DNA from: M10-OD1-4 sp038061695
GTDB lineage: Bacteria; Patescibacteriota; Minisyncoccia; GWC2-36-17; M10-OD1-4
Reading direction: 5' to 3'
DNA: 61,076 bases
NCBI GenBank assembly: GCA_038061695.1
Contig: JBBTYT010000005.1
Coordinates: 1-61,076, forward strand
Under the pieces are notes generated by a model. The model did not search any database. It was not told the DNA's origin and worked only from the letters and a program-made list of their open reading frames with translations. The translations under genes were made by a program, and so were the position numbers. Shown in pieces: positions 52,234 to 60,548 of the stretch. Every line of letters begins with the position of its first letter. Positions within the stretch are counted from its first letter, which is position 1.

Positions 52234-52936
52234 ACCATTGTTGGAAGATAGAAAATAAAGTCGTCGTAATCCAATAAAGGGCAAGTCCCGCATGCAATGA
52301 TGAAGCTATTATAACTGTCATTACAGGCATAACATAAGTCATCTGCTTTGAAATTGATATTGATATATCATCCATTGGATTTTTTGACTTATTCTTAATG
52401 CCAATTCTTGCCTTTAACTGTTGCTTTAAGACCATCTTTGATTGATAAAATTGAAATATACCGGCAATTAAAGCAATATAAAAATTCTTTTCGGATATAT
52501 TTATAAATCCAAGAAATGTATAATTTATCTCTCCAGGGTTTTTAATAAAAGAATAAAGATTGTTGAGATTTTCAGAATCAAAACCAGACATAAAAACCCA
52601 ATAAAGCGCTATTAATATCGGTAGTTGAACAAGGATTGGTAAACATCCAGAAAATGGATTTACCTTTTTCTCTTTATACAATGCCATAACCATCTTTACT
52701 TGCTCCTCTTTTTTATCCTTATACTTTTCTTGTATTGCTTTAATTTCGGGTTGTATCGCAAACATCTCCTTCTGAGACCTTATCGCTTTCTGTGATAGGG
52801 GATATAAAGCAAATCTTATTATTATGGTAAGAATTATTATGGCAAGCCCCAAATCAAAAAAGGCCACTGTTTCATAAAGAAAAATCAGGATATTGAATAG
52901 CGGTTTGAATAAAATTTCATGAAAAAATGAAGTCAT
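52205..52936 (-). CDS. yidC: Membrane protein insertase YidC
   Basis: Inserts and folds inner-membrane proteins, with or without Sec. The 243-residue protein is the short form without the large periplasmic domain. Five hydrophobic segments are seen (about residues 13-45, 100-118, 145-165, 193-210 and 213-230). The cytoplasmic loop carries KAIRSQKEMFAIQPEIKAIQEKYK near 50-73 with the conserved positively charged groove region, followed by CLPILVQLPILIALYWVF. It lies in the conserved rpmH-rnpA-yidD-yidC order by the origin. Confidence 0.95.
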   Translation of the reverse strand: MTSFFHEILFKPLFNILIFLYETVAFFDLGLAIIILTIIIRFALYPLSQKAIRSQKEMFAIQPEIKAIQEKYKDKKEEQVKMVMALYKEKKVNPFSGCLPILVQLPILIALYWVFMSGFDSENLNNLYSFIKNPGEINYTFLGFINISEKNFYIALIAGIFQFYQSKMVLKQQLKARIGIKNKSKNPMDDISISISKQMTYVMPVMTVIIASSLHAGLALYWITTTLFSIFQQWYVFSKKEEK

Positions 52937-52938
52937 TA

Positions 52939-53172
52939 CTATTTTAGAGGATCATAGCCACCCTCATTCCAAGGATGACACCTTTTAATCCTATTTAAGC
53001 CGAATATTAAACCTTTTAAAAAACCATACTTCTTAATAGCATAATAACAATATCCTGAGCAAGTCGGATAAAATCTACACTTGTAAAATGTTAGATAATT
53101 TTTCAATATACCGTGGTCAGGAGATAGCGTTTTTTGATATGCTCTTATCAAAAATAAAGCTAAGTATTTCAT
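52939..53172 (-). CDS. yidD: Membrane protein insertion efficiency factor YidD
   Basis: A 77-residue amphipathic protein that assists YidC-dependent insertion. The invariant core CRFYPTCSGYCYYAIKKYG is at about residues 32-50, followed by RIKRCHPWNEGGYDPL, which is diagnostic. It sits 2 bases from yidC and 1 base from rnpA; the three genes are almost certainly cotranscribed. Confidence 0.97.
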   Translation of the reverse strand: MKYLALFLIRAYQKTLSPDHGILKNYLTFYKCRFYPTCSGYCYYAIKKYGFLKGLIFGLNRIKRCHPWNEGGYDPLK

Positions 53173-53173
53173 A

Positions 53174-53512
53174 TTATAGCAGATTTCTCTCCTTAAGAGA
53201 ATTTAATATATTATTTTCTAATTCAGAGTACTCTACACCACACGCCTCTTTTTTTATAACAAAAATAATATCAAACCCTGATCTTATATTGTCAATATTA
53301 AGCCTTATAATCTCACTCGCTCTTCTTCTAATCTTATTTCTATCAACAGCCTTTTTTGACACTTTAGCACTAATAACAAAGCCAAATCTGCTGTTTGTTA
53401 GATTATTTTTTTTATACCTAAGCAAAAAGAGTTGATTTCTTAAAAACCCACTCTTTTTGAAAATAATTTCAAAGTCCTTATTTTTTATTATTCTGTAAGA
53501 CTTTTTAAGCAA
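53174..53512 (-). CDS. rnpA: Ribonuclease P protein component
   Basis: The protein subunit of RNase P, which helps the catalytic RNA remove 5' leaders from pre-tRNAs. The 112-residue protein shows FGFVISAKVSKKAVDRNKIRRRASEIIR near residues 43-70, the conserved RNR-type motif in the form NKIRRR. It lies between rpmH and yidD as in most bacteria. The RNA subunit gene is not seen here. Confidence 0.95.
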   Translation of the reverse strand: MLKKSYRIIKNKDFEIIFKKSGFLRNQLFLLRYKKNNLTNSRFGFVISAKVSKKAVDRNKIRRRASEIIRLNIDNIRSGFDIIFVIKKEACGVEYSELENNILNSLKERNLL

Positions 53513-53542
53513 GTTAAAGAAATTACATAGGACTATACTGGG

Positions 53543-53692
53543 CTACTTTTTGTAAGCTTTTACAGCAACCTCTAATCTACCCTTCCTTCTTCTTTGGGTT
53601 AGAACTTTCTTGCCACTCTTACTCTTTGATCTGATTAAGAATCCGTGAGTTTTAGCTCTTTTCCTTCTTTTTGGCTTATATGTGATTGACAT
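53543..53692 (-). CDS. rpmH: 50S ribosomal protein L34
   Basis: A 49-residue, very basic large-subunit protein. Read on the minus strand it starts MSITYKPKRRKRAKTHGFL and ends KGRLEVAVKAYKK; the family signature K-R-x-K-x-H-G-F is clear. It leads the rpmH-rnpA-yidD-yidC set and is divergent from dnaA, the classic bacterial origin layout. It is short of the usual gene-finder limit, but the homology is unmistakable. Confidence 0.97.
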   Translation of the reverse strand: MSITYKPKRRKRAKTHGFLIRSKSKSGKKVLTQRRRKGRLEVAVKAYKK

Positions 53693-53845
53693 TTTTCTAT
53701 CTTTATTAATTAGTAAGCATTTAATGATACTTTACCTCTAAATGTATATAAAGTCAATTGTAAAAGCTTTCTTATAATAAAAATGGTATTTTCTAACCTG
53801 TAAAGAGGCTCGATTGAAAAATGTTTTATACAGCTTATAAACAAG

Positions 53846-53916
53846 TTATCAACACAGCTTCTATTCTATTAGTTTTATTGTGGATACTTTGTTTATATTT
53901 ACGACTATGATATACT
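53846..53916 (+). promoter_or_regulatory. DnaA boxes and dnaA promoter in the rpmH-dnaA gap
   Basis: TTATCAACA (53846-53854) and TGTGGATAC (53879-53887, complement of GTATCCACA) are each one base from the DnaA box consensus TTATCCACA. A promoter, TTGTTT, 16 bases and TATACT (53889-53916), lies 38 bases before the dnaA start. DnaA could thus repress its own gene. Confidence 0.6.
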
Positions 53917-53954
53917 TTTTAAAGCTTAATCCTTAATTCGAAAATATAAAAATT

Positions 53955-55328
53955 ATGGATCATCAAGAACTATGGCAGTGTGTATTGTCGGAAATAGAAA
54001 TTTCTGTTTCTAAGGCGAATTTTAATACATGGTTTCGTAATACTAGTATTTACGATAGGGATGGAAACACTATCATAGTTTCTGTTCCAAGTTCATTCAC
54101 CAAAGAATGGCTCGAAAGCAAATTTAATAAATTTATATTAAAATCATTGCGAGATTTAAACTCCGAAATAAGGGAGGTTAAATTCATAGTATCAACTAAT
54201 AAAAGTAAACCGAGCCAAAATGACCACGCGACAGCAAAGAGAAAGAAAGAGGCGCCAAAAAACACAGAAAGCCAACTTAAATTAAATGGCTTAAATAAAG
54301 ACTCTGATAATAATTTAAACCAAAAATATACCTTTGATACATTTGTCGTTGGCTCTTCTAATGAACTTGCTCACGCAGCAGCAAAATCAATCACAAAAAA
54401 TCTGGGAATAGTATATAACCCCCTATTCATCTATGGCGGATCAGGGCTTGGCAAAACACATCTAATACAGTCAATTGGCAATGAAGTTTTAAAACAAACT
54501 CCCAATGCTCGCGTTAAATATCTCTCTGCTGAAAAATTTGCCAGTGAACTAGTATCCTCTATTCAATGCGGTGAGATGGAGAAGTTTAAGAACAAATACC
54601 GCCAAATAGATCTTCTCATTATAGATGATATTCAATTTTTATCAGGAAAAGAGAAGACTCAAGAAGAGTTTTTTTATACATTTAATTCATTGTATGAAAA
54701 AAATAAGCAGATAATAATAAGCTCTGATAGACCCCCTAAAGCAATAAAAACTCTTGAGGAAAGATTGAGATCAAGATTTGAAGGTGGGATGATAGCCGAC
54801 ATAAGCTACCCGGATTTTGAAACAAGACTCGCTATTCTAAAATCTAAAATAGCCATTAATAACACATCCCTACCAGAAAATGTAATAAATTATATCGCAG
54901 AAAACTTTAAAAGAAATATAAGAGAGTTGGAAGGAGCTTTAAATAAAGTCATTATACAAGCAACTCTTTTAAATAACACTGAAATTTCTCTTGATTCCAT
55001 TAAAAAAACTCTTTCTCCTGACTCTGATATGCCTAAAAAAATAATAAGTATTAAACAAATAATCAAGGTTGTCTCTGATTTTTATGATGTTGAAGAAAAA
55101 TTACTACTCCAAAGAACAAGAAGACAAGAAATAGTTAAGCCAAGACAAGTAGCTATGTTTTTATTAAGAAACGAATATAAGGCATCTTTCCCAACTATTG
55201 GAAGCAAAATAGGTGGGAGAGACCACACAACAGTAATACATGCTTGTGAAAAAATAGGTAATGAGCTTAAAAATAATAATATGCTAGTTGAAGAAATTAA
55301 TCTTATAAAACAGCGACTATATACTTAG
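53955..55328 (+). CDS. dnaA: Chromosomal replication initiator protein DnaA
   Basis: The AAA+ initiator that melts the origin. Domain I covers residues 1-80, followed by a polar linker (about 80-115). The AAA+ domain has Walker A GGSGLGKTH near 157-165 and Walker B LLIIDDIQFLSG near 219-230. Domain IV carries the DNA-binding signature GGRDHTTVIHACEKI near 422-436. The length of 457 is typical. DnaA boxes flank the gene on both sides, and dnaN follows. Confidence 0.98.
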   Translation: MDHQELWQCVLSEIEISVSKANFNTWFRNTSIYDRDGNTIIVSVPSSFTKEWLESKFNKFILKSLRDLNSEIREVKFIVSTNKSKPSQNDHATAKRKKEAPKNTESQLKLNGLNKDSDNNLNQKYTFDTFVVGSSNELAHAAAKSITKNLGIVYNPLFIYGGSGLGKTHLIQSIGNEVLKQTPNARVKYLSAEKFASELVSSIQCGEMEKFKNKYRQIDLLIIDDIQFLSGKEKTQEEFFYTFNSLYEKNKQIIISSDRPPKAIKTLEERLRSRFEGGMIADISYPDFETRLAILKSKIAINNTSLPENVINYIAENFKRNIRELEGALNKVIIQATLLNNTEISLDSIKKTLSPDSDMPKKIISIKQIIKVVSDFYDVEEKLLLQRTRRQEIVKPRQVAMFLLRNEYKASFPTIGSKIGGRDHTTVIHACEKIGNELKNNNMLVEEINLIKQRLYT

Positions 55329-55606
55329 GTGTTTACATCTTGTTGATAAACTATTTATATATTCTTAGTAATTTGTTTTTCTACTTGTTTATAAATTATT
55401 ACTAATGTATTTATAAAAAAAGTGTTATTTTAATATAACTTACAGCTAAGTTTAAATTAACAACTTATTTAAGTATTTATACACAATCTTATCCAGATAT
55501 TAAAAAGCTTAAAAATCACTATTTAAAAAGGTAATACACTCTTATCCACAAGAAATTAAGTCTCTAATAATAATAATAAATTATATATTATATAAATAAA
55601 AATATT
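55329..55606. other. Probable replication origin (oriC) between dnaA and dnaN
   Basis: This 278-base gap carries five DnaA-box-like sites: TGTTGATAA (55341), TGTTTATAA (55386), TTATACACA (55477), TTATCCAGA (55489) and a perfect TTATCCACA (55542-55550). Fourteen bases after the last comes TAA repeated five times (55565-55579), then an A/T-only tract to the dnaN start. Box-then-trinucleotide-then-AT tract resembles the unwinding region (DnaA-trio element) described in other bacteria. Confidence 0.75.
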
Positions 55607-56734
55607 ATGTCTAATACTGAAAATTTGTTAAAAATAATTTGTCTTCAAGAAAATATTAAAAGTGGTCTTGCTATCTCTGAAAGAATATCTAGTAAAAACT
55701 CATCTTTACCGATTTTAGCTAATACACTTCTAAAAGCAGAAAAAGGATTTTTAAAAATATCCTCAACAGATCTTGAAATTGGTGTTGAAATATTAATACC
55801 ATGTAAAGTTGAGGGAAATGGAAGTTTAATTATACCTACTAAATTAGTCTTAAATTTTATAAATAATTTACCAAACACAAAAATTTACATAGAAGAACAA
55901 GATGGGAAGCTTTTAATAAGCGCAGATAATTTTAAAACAAGTATACCAATATTAAATAAAGATGAATTTCCAATAATACCAAAAATAAAAGACGGTTCGG
56001 AGGTGATTATTAATTCTCAGATATTAAAAAATGCAATAGGGTGTGTTTTAAATTCTGTTTCTTTATCAGATTTAAAACCAGAAATATCAGGTATTTTATT
56101 TGATTTTAAAAAAGAATCTTTGAATATTGTTGCTACTGATGGGTTTAGATTATCAGAAAAAGTGATTTTAAATAAGAATATATATCAATTAGATGATAAT
56201 AAAAGTTTTATATTACCTCAAAAATCAGCTCAAGAGTTGGTTAAGATTATAGATTCAAATAATGATATTAAGATTATTATAGGAGAAAATCAAGTGGCAT
56301 TTTTGTTTGATAAGATAAATTTAATATCAAGAATTATAAATGGAGAATATCCAAATTATAAACAAATAATACCAAAAACAAATAAGACAAGGATATCTTT
56401 AAATAAGGAAGAGTTTGTTTTAAAATTAAAGCTGGCAAGTATATTTTCATCAAATATTAACGATATTAAATTTTTAATTAATGTTGATAGTGGAGAATTT
56501 AATATAAAATCACAAGATAAAATTAAGGGTGAGTTAAATTCTAGTATTGATTTTGATGACTTAAGCGGTGAGAGTGTAGAAGTTGTCTTTAATTGGAGGT
56601 ATTTATTAGATGGTTTATCTAATATTAATAATGATAAAGTTGTTTTTGAATTAAATAGTCATACCTCCTCAGCTTTATTAAAAGCAAAAGATGATGATCA
56701 TTATTTATATATTATAATGCCTATTAAACAATAA
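55607..56734 (+). CDS. dnaN: DNA polymerase III beta subunit (sliding clamp)
   Basis: The ring-shaped processivity clamp, a dimer of three-domain chains. The 375-residue protein shows the three repeats. The first has KNSSLPILANTLLKAEKGFL near residues 26-45, the second NIVATDGFRLSEKVI near 170-184 and the third a C-terminal YIIMPIK end (family MPMR/MPI-type terminus). No Cys-rich insert or truncation is seen. It follows dnaA across the probable origin and precedes a DciA-like gene. Confidence 0.97.
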   Translation: MSNTENLLKIICLQENIKSGLAISERISSKNSSLPILANTLLKAEKGFLKISSTDLEIGVEILIPCKVEGNGSLIIPTKLVLNFINNLPNTKIYIEEQDGKLLISADNFKTSIPILNKDEFPIIPKIKDGSEVIINSQILKNAIGCVLNSVSLSDLKPEISGILFDFKKESLNIVATDGFRLSEKVILNKNIYQLDDNKSFILPQKSAQELVKIIDSNNDIKIIIGENQVAFLFDKINLISRIINGEYPNYKQIIPKTNKTRISLNKEEFVLKLKLASIFSSNINDIKFLINVDSGEFNIKSQDKIKGELNSSIDFDDLSGESVEVVFNWRYLLDGLSNINNDKVVFELNSHTSSALLKAKDDDHYLYIIMPIKQ

Positions 56735-56762
56735 TATAATCTAATTAAATGTGTAATCATCA

Positions 56763-57044
56763 ATGTTTACTTCTATAAAATCAATTCTATTAAATAAAAC
56801 CAAAAGATTAGGTATAAAAAATCAAGTTAAGGTTATTGATGATTGTAGGAGAATAGAGTGTGTTATAAATGGAAAAATTAATCAAAACTTTAAGATTAAA
56901 GTTTTAAAATACAAAAACAATACAGTATATATTAAAACAAATAATTTTCAATTATCTAATGAAATAAAATTAATAGAATTCTCTATTAAAAATGATCTTA
57001 AAAAATATAATATAAGCATCAAGGAAATAAAGTATGTTGTCTGA
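56763..57044 (+). CDS. DciA/DUF721-like protein
   Basis: A 93-residue protein resembling the DciA (DUF721) domain, which loads the replicative helicase in bacteria without DnaC/DnaI. It has the typical pattern: N-terminal helices (ILLNKTKRLGIKNQVKV), a KH-like beta core (IKVLKYKNNTVYIKTNNFQLSNEI) and a helix plus final strand (SIKEIKYVV). The W in the usual WxxIVG is Cys-Arg-Arg here, so sequence evidence is partial; its place just after dnaN strengthens the call. The last 26 bases overlap the convergent PBP gene. Confidence 0.6.
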   Translation: MFTSIKSILLNKTKRLGIKNQVKVIDDCRRIECVINGKINQNFKIKVLKYKNNTVYIKTNNFQLSNEIKLIEFSIKNDLKKYNISIKEIKYVV

Positions 57045-59514
57045 TGATTTTTATAAATTCTGAGCTTGAGTTTTGATATTCATCATAAGCTTTCACAGAA
57101 ATGATATTCTCTCCATAATTAGCATCTAACAAGTCTATTTGTGCTTTGTATGGAGGATAAAAATCGGAAGATAAGAAAGAGTCGTTTATGTAAAAATTAA
57201 CTTCCTTTATTTTAAATTTTGATTCTATGTCCGCAATAATATTCGTGTAGTTTGTTTCGGAATTTGGGTCAGATATATTTTTTATTGTTATTTTTGGTTC
57301 ATTTTCTTTTGTGTGTATGTCATCGTATTCTATAGGGGGATATTCATTAAGGTATAAAAATCCTGGATTTGTCTTTATCCATCCAATAACTCCATCTTCC
57401 CAATTTTTATATTGAGGATCATTTTCTGGATTTTTAGGATACTCTCCTAAAATATCATTTTTATCTATGTAATGAAGAATGTTATGGGTTTTTTTGTAAA
57501 TTTTTTCTATAATCATACTTTGGGGGGTTAGCTCTGTAATTAGTTTTTCAGATGCTTTATCTATTTTAACCTTCATTTTATTCATATAACCGCCATTTAG
57601 AATCTCTTTCTCTCTTATTAATGGTTTCGGCGCATCAAAATTTCCAAAAACAATTATATCAGAAAGGCTTTTAATGAATTTATTGAAGATTGGCCCCGCA
57701 ACTGTGGCACTGCTATTTTTCATTGAGCTATTATCGTTATTTCCGACCCACACAGCGACAGAAACGTTAGTTGTGTAACCAACTATCCAAGCATCTTTAA
57801 ACTCTTGTGTGGTGCCTGATTTGGCGGCCACAGCTATATTCGGAAAAGTGAGGTAGTTGTTTTGTCCGAATATCGGCGCCCGCAAATCATTATTTGATAA
57901 TATATTTGTTATTGTTTTTGCTATATTTTCATCCAATATCCTTTTTGATGATTCACTCCATTTTTCCAGGATTTTCCCCTTAGAATCCTCAATTTTTAAT
58001 ATAGAAGCAATAGGATTTCCAATTCCATTATTTGAGAAGACAGAATAAGCAGATGCCATTTCAATCGGCTTTACTTCGGCTCCGCCAAGAGCTAATGATA
58101 GTCCGATTCTACTTCTATTGTTAATTGTTGTTATGCCCATTTTTCTGACAAGAGCTAATGTGTCATCTATCCCGGCTATATAAAGAGCTTTTACAGCAGG
58201 AATATTTAATGATTGAGCTAGCGCTGATTTTAATGAAACAGGCCCTCTAAACTTACCATCGTAATTTCCAGGCTTATAAGACTCTTTTTGGTCAATTGAT
58301 GTTGAAAATTCTGTCTCGGAATCAAAAAACATTGTTTCTGGTGTAAATCCTTTTTCAAGTAATTTTGCATAAGTAAATGGCTTAAATGCAGAGCCAGGCT
58401 GTCTTGTCGCTGTGGTGACATTGAAGTTTCCATTATTTTTTAAATCAAAATAATCTTTAGATCCAACCATAGTTAAAATTTGTCCAGTTTTGGAGTCAAG
58501 CGCTATGATTGCCACATTTGATGCGCCATATTTTTTTAAATGATCATCTATTCCAAATAGAGAGTCTTCAGCTAATTTTTGAGCATTATAATCTAATGTA
58601 GTGTAGACTTTAAGTCCAGCTTTTTGAATATACTCATAACCATATTTTTCTTCCAGATATTCTTTTATATAGGCAACAAAATGAGGAGCTTTAATTCCTT
58701 TAGATTCTTGCGAAAAAGTAAGAGTCTCATTTTTAGCTGAGTTTATATTATTTTCATCCGCATAGCCGAGTTTATACATTCTATCTAAAACATAATCTTT
58801 TCTTATCAGTAGGTTATCTAAATGTTTGCCATAAGGAGAGTAATAGCTGGGAGCTTTTGGAAGAGATGCTAATAAAGCTGACTCTGCCAAGGATAATTCA
58901 GAAGCTTTTTTATTAAAGAATGTCTGAGATGCTGATTCTATTCCATAAGAATTTGAGCCATAAGGTATCTGGTTTAAATATAATGTTAATATTTCATCTT
59001 TTGTGTGTGTTCTTTCAATTTGCACTGAAAGCAGAGCTTCTTTTAATTTTCTTGTTATCGTTTTTTCAGATGTTAAAAATGAATTTTTTACCAGTTGTTG
59101 TGTTATTGTTGATCCGCCTTGAAGATCATCCGGATGAAGTATGTCATTTATTAAAGCTCTAAGGATAGCTTTAAAATCTACGCCTTTATGAATGTAAAAT
59201 TCGTCATCTTCGGCCGCCAAGGTGGCATCTTTTAGGTATTGAGAAATTTGTTCAGATGCAACAACCGTTCTTTTTTCTTCACCATGAATATCGTATAAAA
59301 GAATATCACCGGTTCTGTCGTAGATTTTCGTAGATTCAATAGTATTTTTATTTGAGATTGCAGTCGGGTCAGGCAGATTATTAGATATTTTAAAAAATAC
59401 TATAATGGCGATAGGTATTAATATCGCAATAAATATTAAACTTGTTTTAAATAGAAATTTAAAAACGGTCATTTTTTTTCGTTGTTTGTATTTGTAATTT
59501 TTTTTGCTTGGCAT
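57019..59514 (-). CDS. Class A penicillin-binding protein (bifunctional transglycosylase/transpeptidase)
   Basis: Polymerises and crosslinks peptidoglycan. An N-terminal membrane anchor (about residues 18-40) precedes the GT51 domain with EDDEFYIHKGVDFKAILRAL near 95-114, GGSTITQQLVKN near 124-135 and LNQIPYGSNSYGIESAS. The transpeptidase domain has SAFKPFTY (SxxK) near 372, SLN (SxN) near 427 and KSGTTQEF (K-S/T-G) near 565. The C-terminal extension (about 650-831) ends with an Ig-like/Big segment. The long form of 831 residues is in the normal range. Confidence 0.95.
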   Translation of the reverse strand: MPSKKNYKYKQRKKMTVFKFLFKTSLIFIAILIPIAIIVFFKISNNLPDPTAISNKNTIESTKIYDRTGDILLYDIHGEEKRTVVASEQISQYLKDATLAAEDDEFYIHKGVDFKAILRALINDILHPDDLQGGSTITQQLVKNSFLTSEKTITRKLKEALLSVQIERTHTKDEILTLYLNQIPYGSNSYGIESASQTFFNKKASELSLAESALLASLPKAPSYYSPYGKHLDNLLIRKDYVLDRMYKLGYADENNINSAKNETLTFSQESKGIKAPHFVAYIKEYLEEKYGYEYIQKAGLKVYTTLDYNAQKLAEDSLFGIDDHLKKYGASNVAIIALDSKTGQILTMVGSKDYFDLKNNGNFNVTTATRQPGSAFKPFTYAKLLEKGFTPETMFFDSETEFSTSIDQKESYKPGNYDGKFRGPVSLKSALAQSLNIPAVKALYIAGIDDTLALVRKMGITTINNRSRIGLSLALGGAEVKPIEMASAYSVFSNNGIGNPIASILKIEDSKGKILEKWSESSKRILDENIAKTITNILSNNDLRAPIFGQNNYLTFPNIAVAAKSGTTQEFKDAWIVGYTTNVSVAVWVGNNDNSSMKNSSATVAGPIFNKFIKSLSDIIVFGNFDAPKPLIREKEILNGGYMNKMKVKIDKASEKLITELTPQSMIIEKIYKKTHNILHYIDKNDILGEYPKNPENDPQYKNWEDGVIGWIKTNPGFLYLNEYPPIEYDDIHTKENEPKITIKNISDPNSETNYTNIIADIESKFKIKEVNFYINDSFLSSDFYPPYKAQIDLLDANYGENIISVKAYDEYQNSSSEFIKIIRQHTLFP

Positions 59515-59722
59515 TTTAATTTTGAGAAGTGATTTTATACTTCCAATGCTTTTTTTAAAAATAAGAACCCATTATTGAGATCGGTTTTATTGTAAGATTT
59601 AATTTAACAACAAGATTTTATATTTATAACATATTTTTTTAAAAAATCAAGAGTTGACATATGGATAATAATTGATAAAATTGTCAAAGAAAATATTATT
59701 AATAATTTTTTTATTAAATTAT

Positions 59723-59851
59723 ATGATCGAAAAAGATGATGATTTAGGATTTGCTGTAGAAGCGGAGGACGAGTTGGTTGTTAGCGAGGAGTGGGATGAT
59801 TTAGACGATGAAAGTCTAAGTGAGGTTGAGCTTGATAAGGAGGATTTCTAG
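59723..59851 (+). CDS. Small acidic protein (42 residues)
   Basis: A short open frame beginning MIEKDDDLGFAVEAED and ending KEDF. Twenty of 42 residues are Asp or Glu, with only two Lys and one Trp. It lies in the gap between the PBP gene and ruvC; its stop is two bases from the end of the convergent ruvC. The composition is far from random for such an A/T-rich genome, which favours a real gene, but no ribosome binding site is obvious and no family is recognised. Confidence 0.45.
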   Translation: MIEKDDDLGFAVEAEDELVVSEEWDDLDDESLSEVELDKEDF

Positions 59852-59853
59852 CG

Positions 59854-60336
59854 CTATTTTATCAGTATTTCGCTTGTATTTGCCGTACATATAGCAATTG
59901 CGAGGGCATCAGCAGCATCGTCCTGTTTAGGGATTTCAGTAAGCTTTAAAATGGTTTTAACCATCGCCTGAATTTGTTTTTTATCAGCTCTGCCGTAGCA
60001 AGCTACGGCACGCTTAACTTGGAGAGGTGTAAATTCTAAAATTTTTAAATTGTACTTTTGACATGTAAAAAGCAGTACGCCTCTTGCTTGAGCCACACGT
60101 ATAGCTGTTTTTCTGTTTTTAGAAAAGAATAACTCTTCAATACCCACAATATCAGGCTTATATTTTTCTAAAACAATAGAGAGTCTTTCATTTATTTCCA
60201 AGAGTTTCTCAGATGGTTTTTTGACAGGATTTATAATTATAGATTCATGGTGAATATGTTCTAGTTTGAAGCCTTCTTTTATTATAATTCCAATCCCAAC
60301 AATCGTCTCACCAGGATCAATTCCTAAGACCACCAT
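59854..60336 (-). CDS. ruvC: Crossover junction endodeoxyribonuclease RuvC
   Basis: A Holliday-junction resolvase of 160 residues working with RuvAB. The catalytic acidic residues are all visible: Asp7 in GIDPG, Glu67 in GIEELFF, and Asp140 and Asp143 in KQDDAADALA. The length and order are standard. The ruvA and ruvB genes are not adjacent in the window. Confidence 0.96.
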   Translation of the reverse strand: MVVLGIDPGETIVGIGIIIKEGFKLEHIHHESIIINPVKKPSEKLLEINERLSIVLEKYKPDIVGIEELFFSKNRKTAIRVAQARGVLLFTCQKYNLKILEFTPLQVKRAVACYGRADKKQIQAMVKTILKLTEIPKQDDAADALAIAICTANTSEILIK

Positions 60337-60452
60337 AGTTTTTAATATTAATATGTAGGATTATTTACCTGTCATTATTTTATATTTTAGCTTTTTATTT
60401 AAAATAAGACAAATTAAAATTATTTTTTTTGATAGTTATAGTTTAGTAAGTC

Positions 60453-60482
60453 TTGCGTTAACTTAAAGTAAGGTGATATAAT
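60453..60482 (+). promoter_or_regulatory. Candidate promoter of the substrate-binding protein gene
   Basis: TTGCGT, an 18-base spacer and TATAAT with an upstream TG (TGATATAAT), 67 bases before the ATG. Confidence 0.45.
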
Positions 60483-60548
60483 ATATTTATTGATTTAATA
60501 TTGATGTATAATATTAGATATTAATTTATCTATAATATAAGTTTATTT

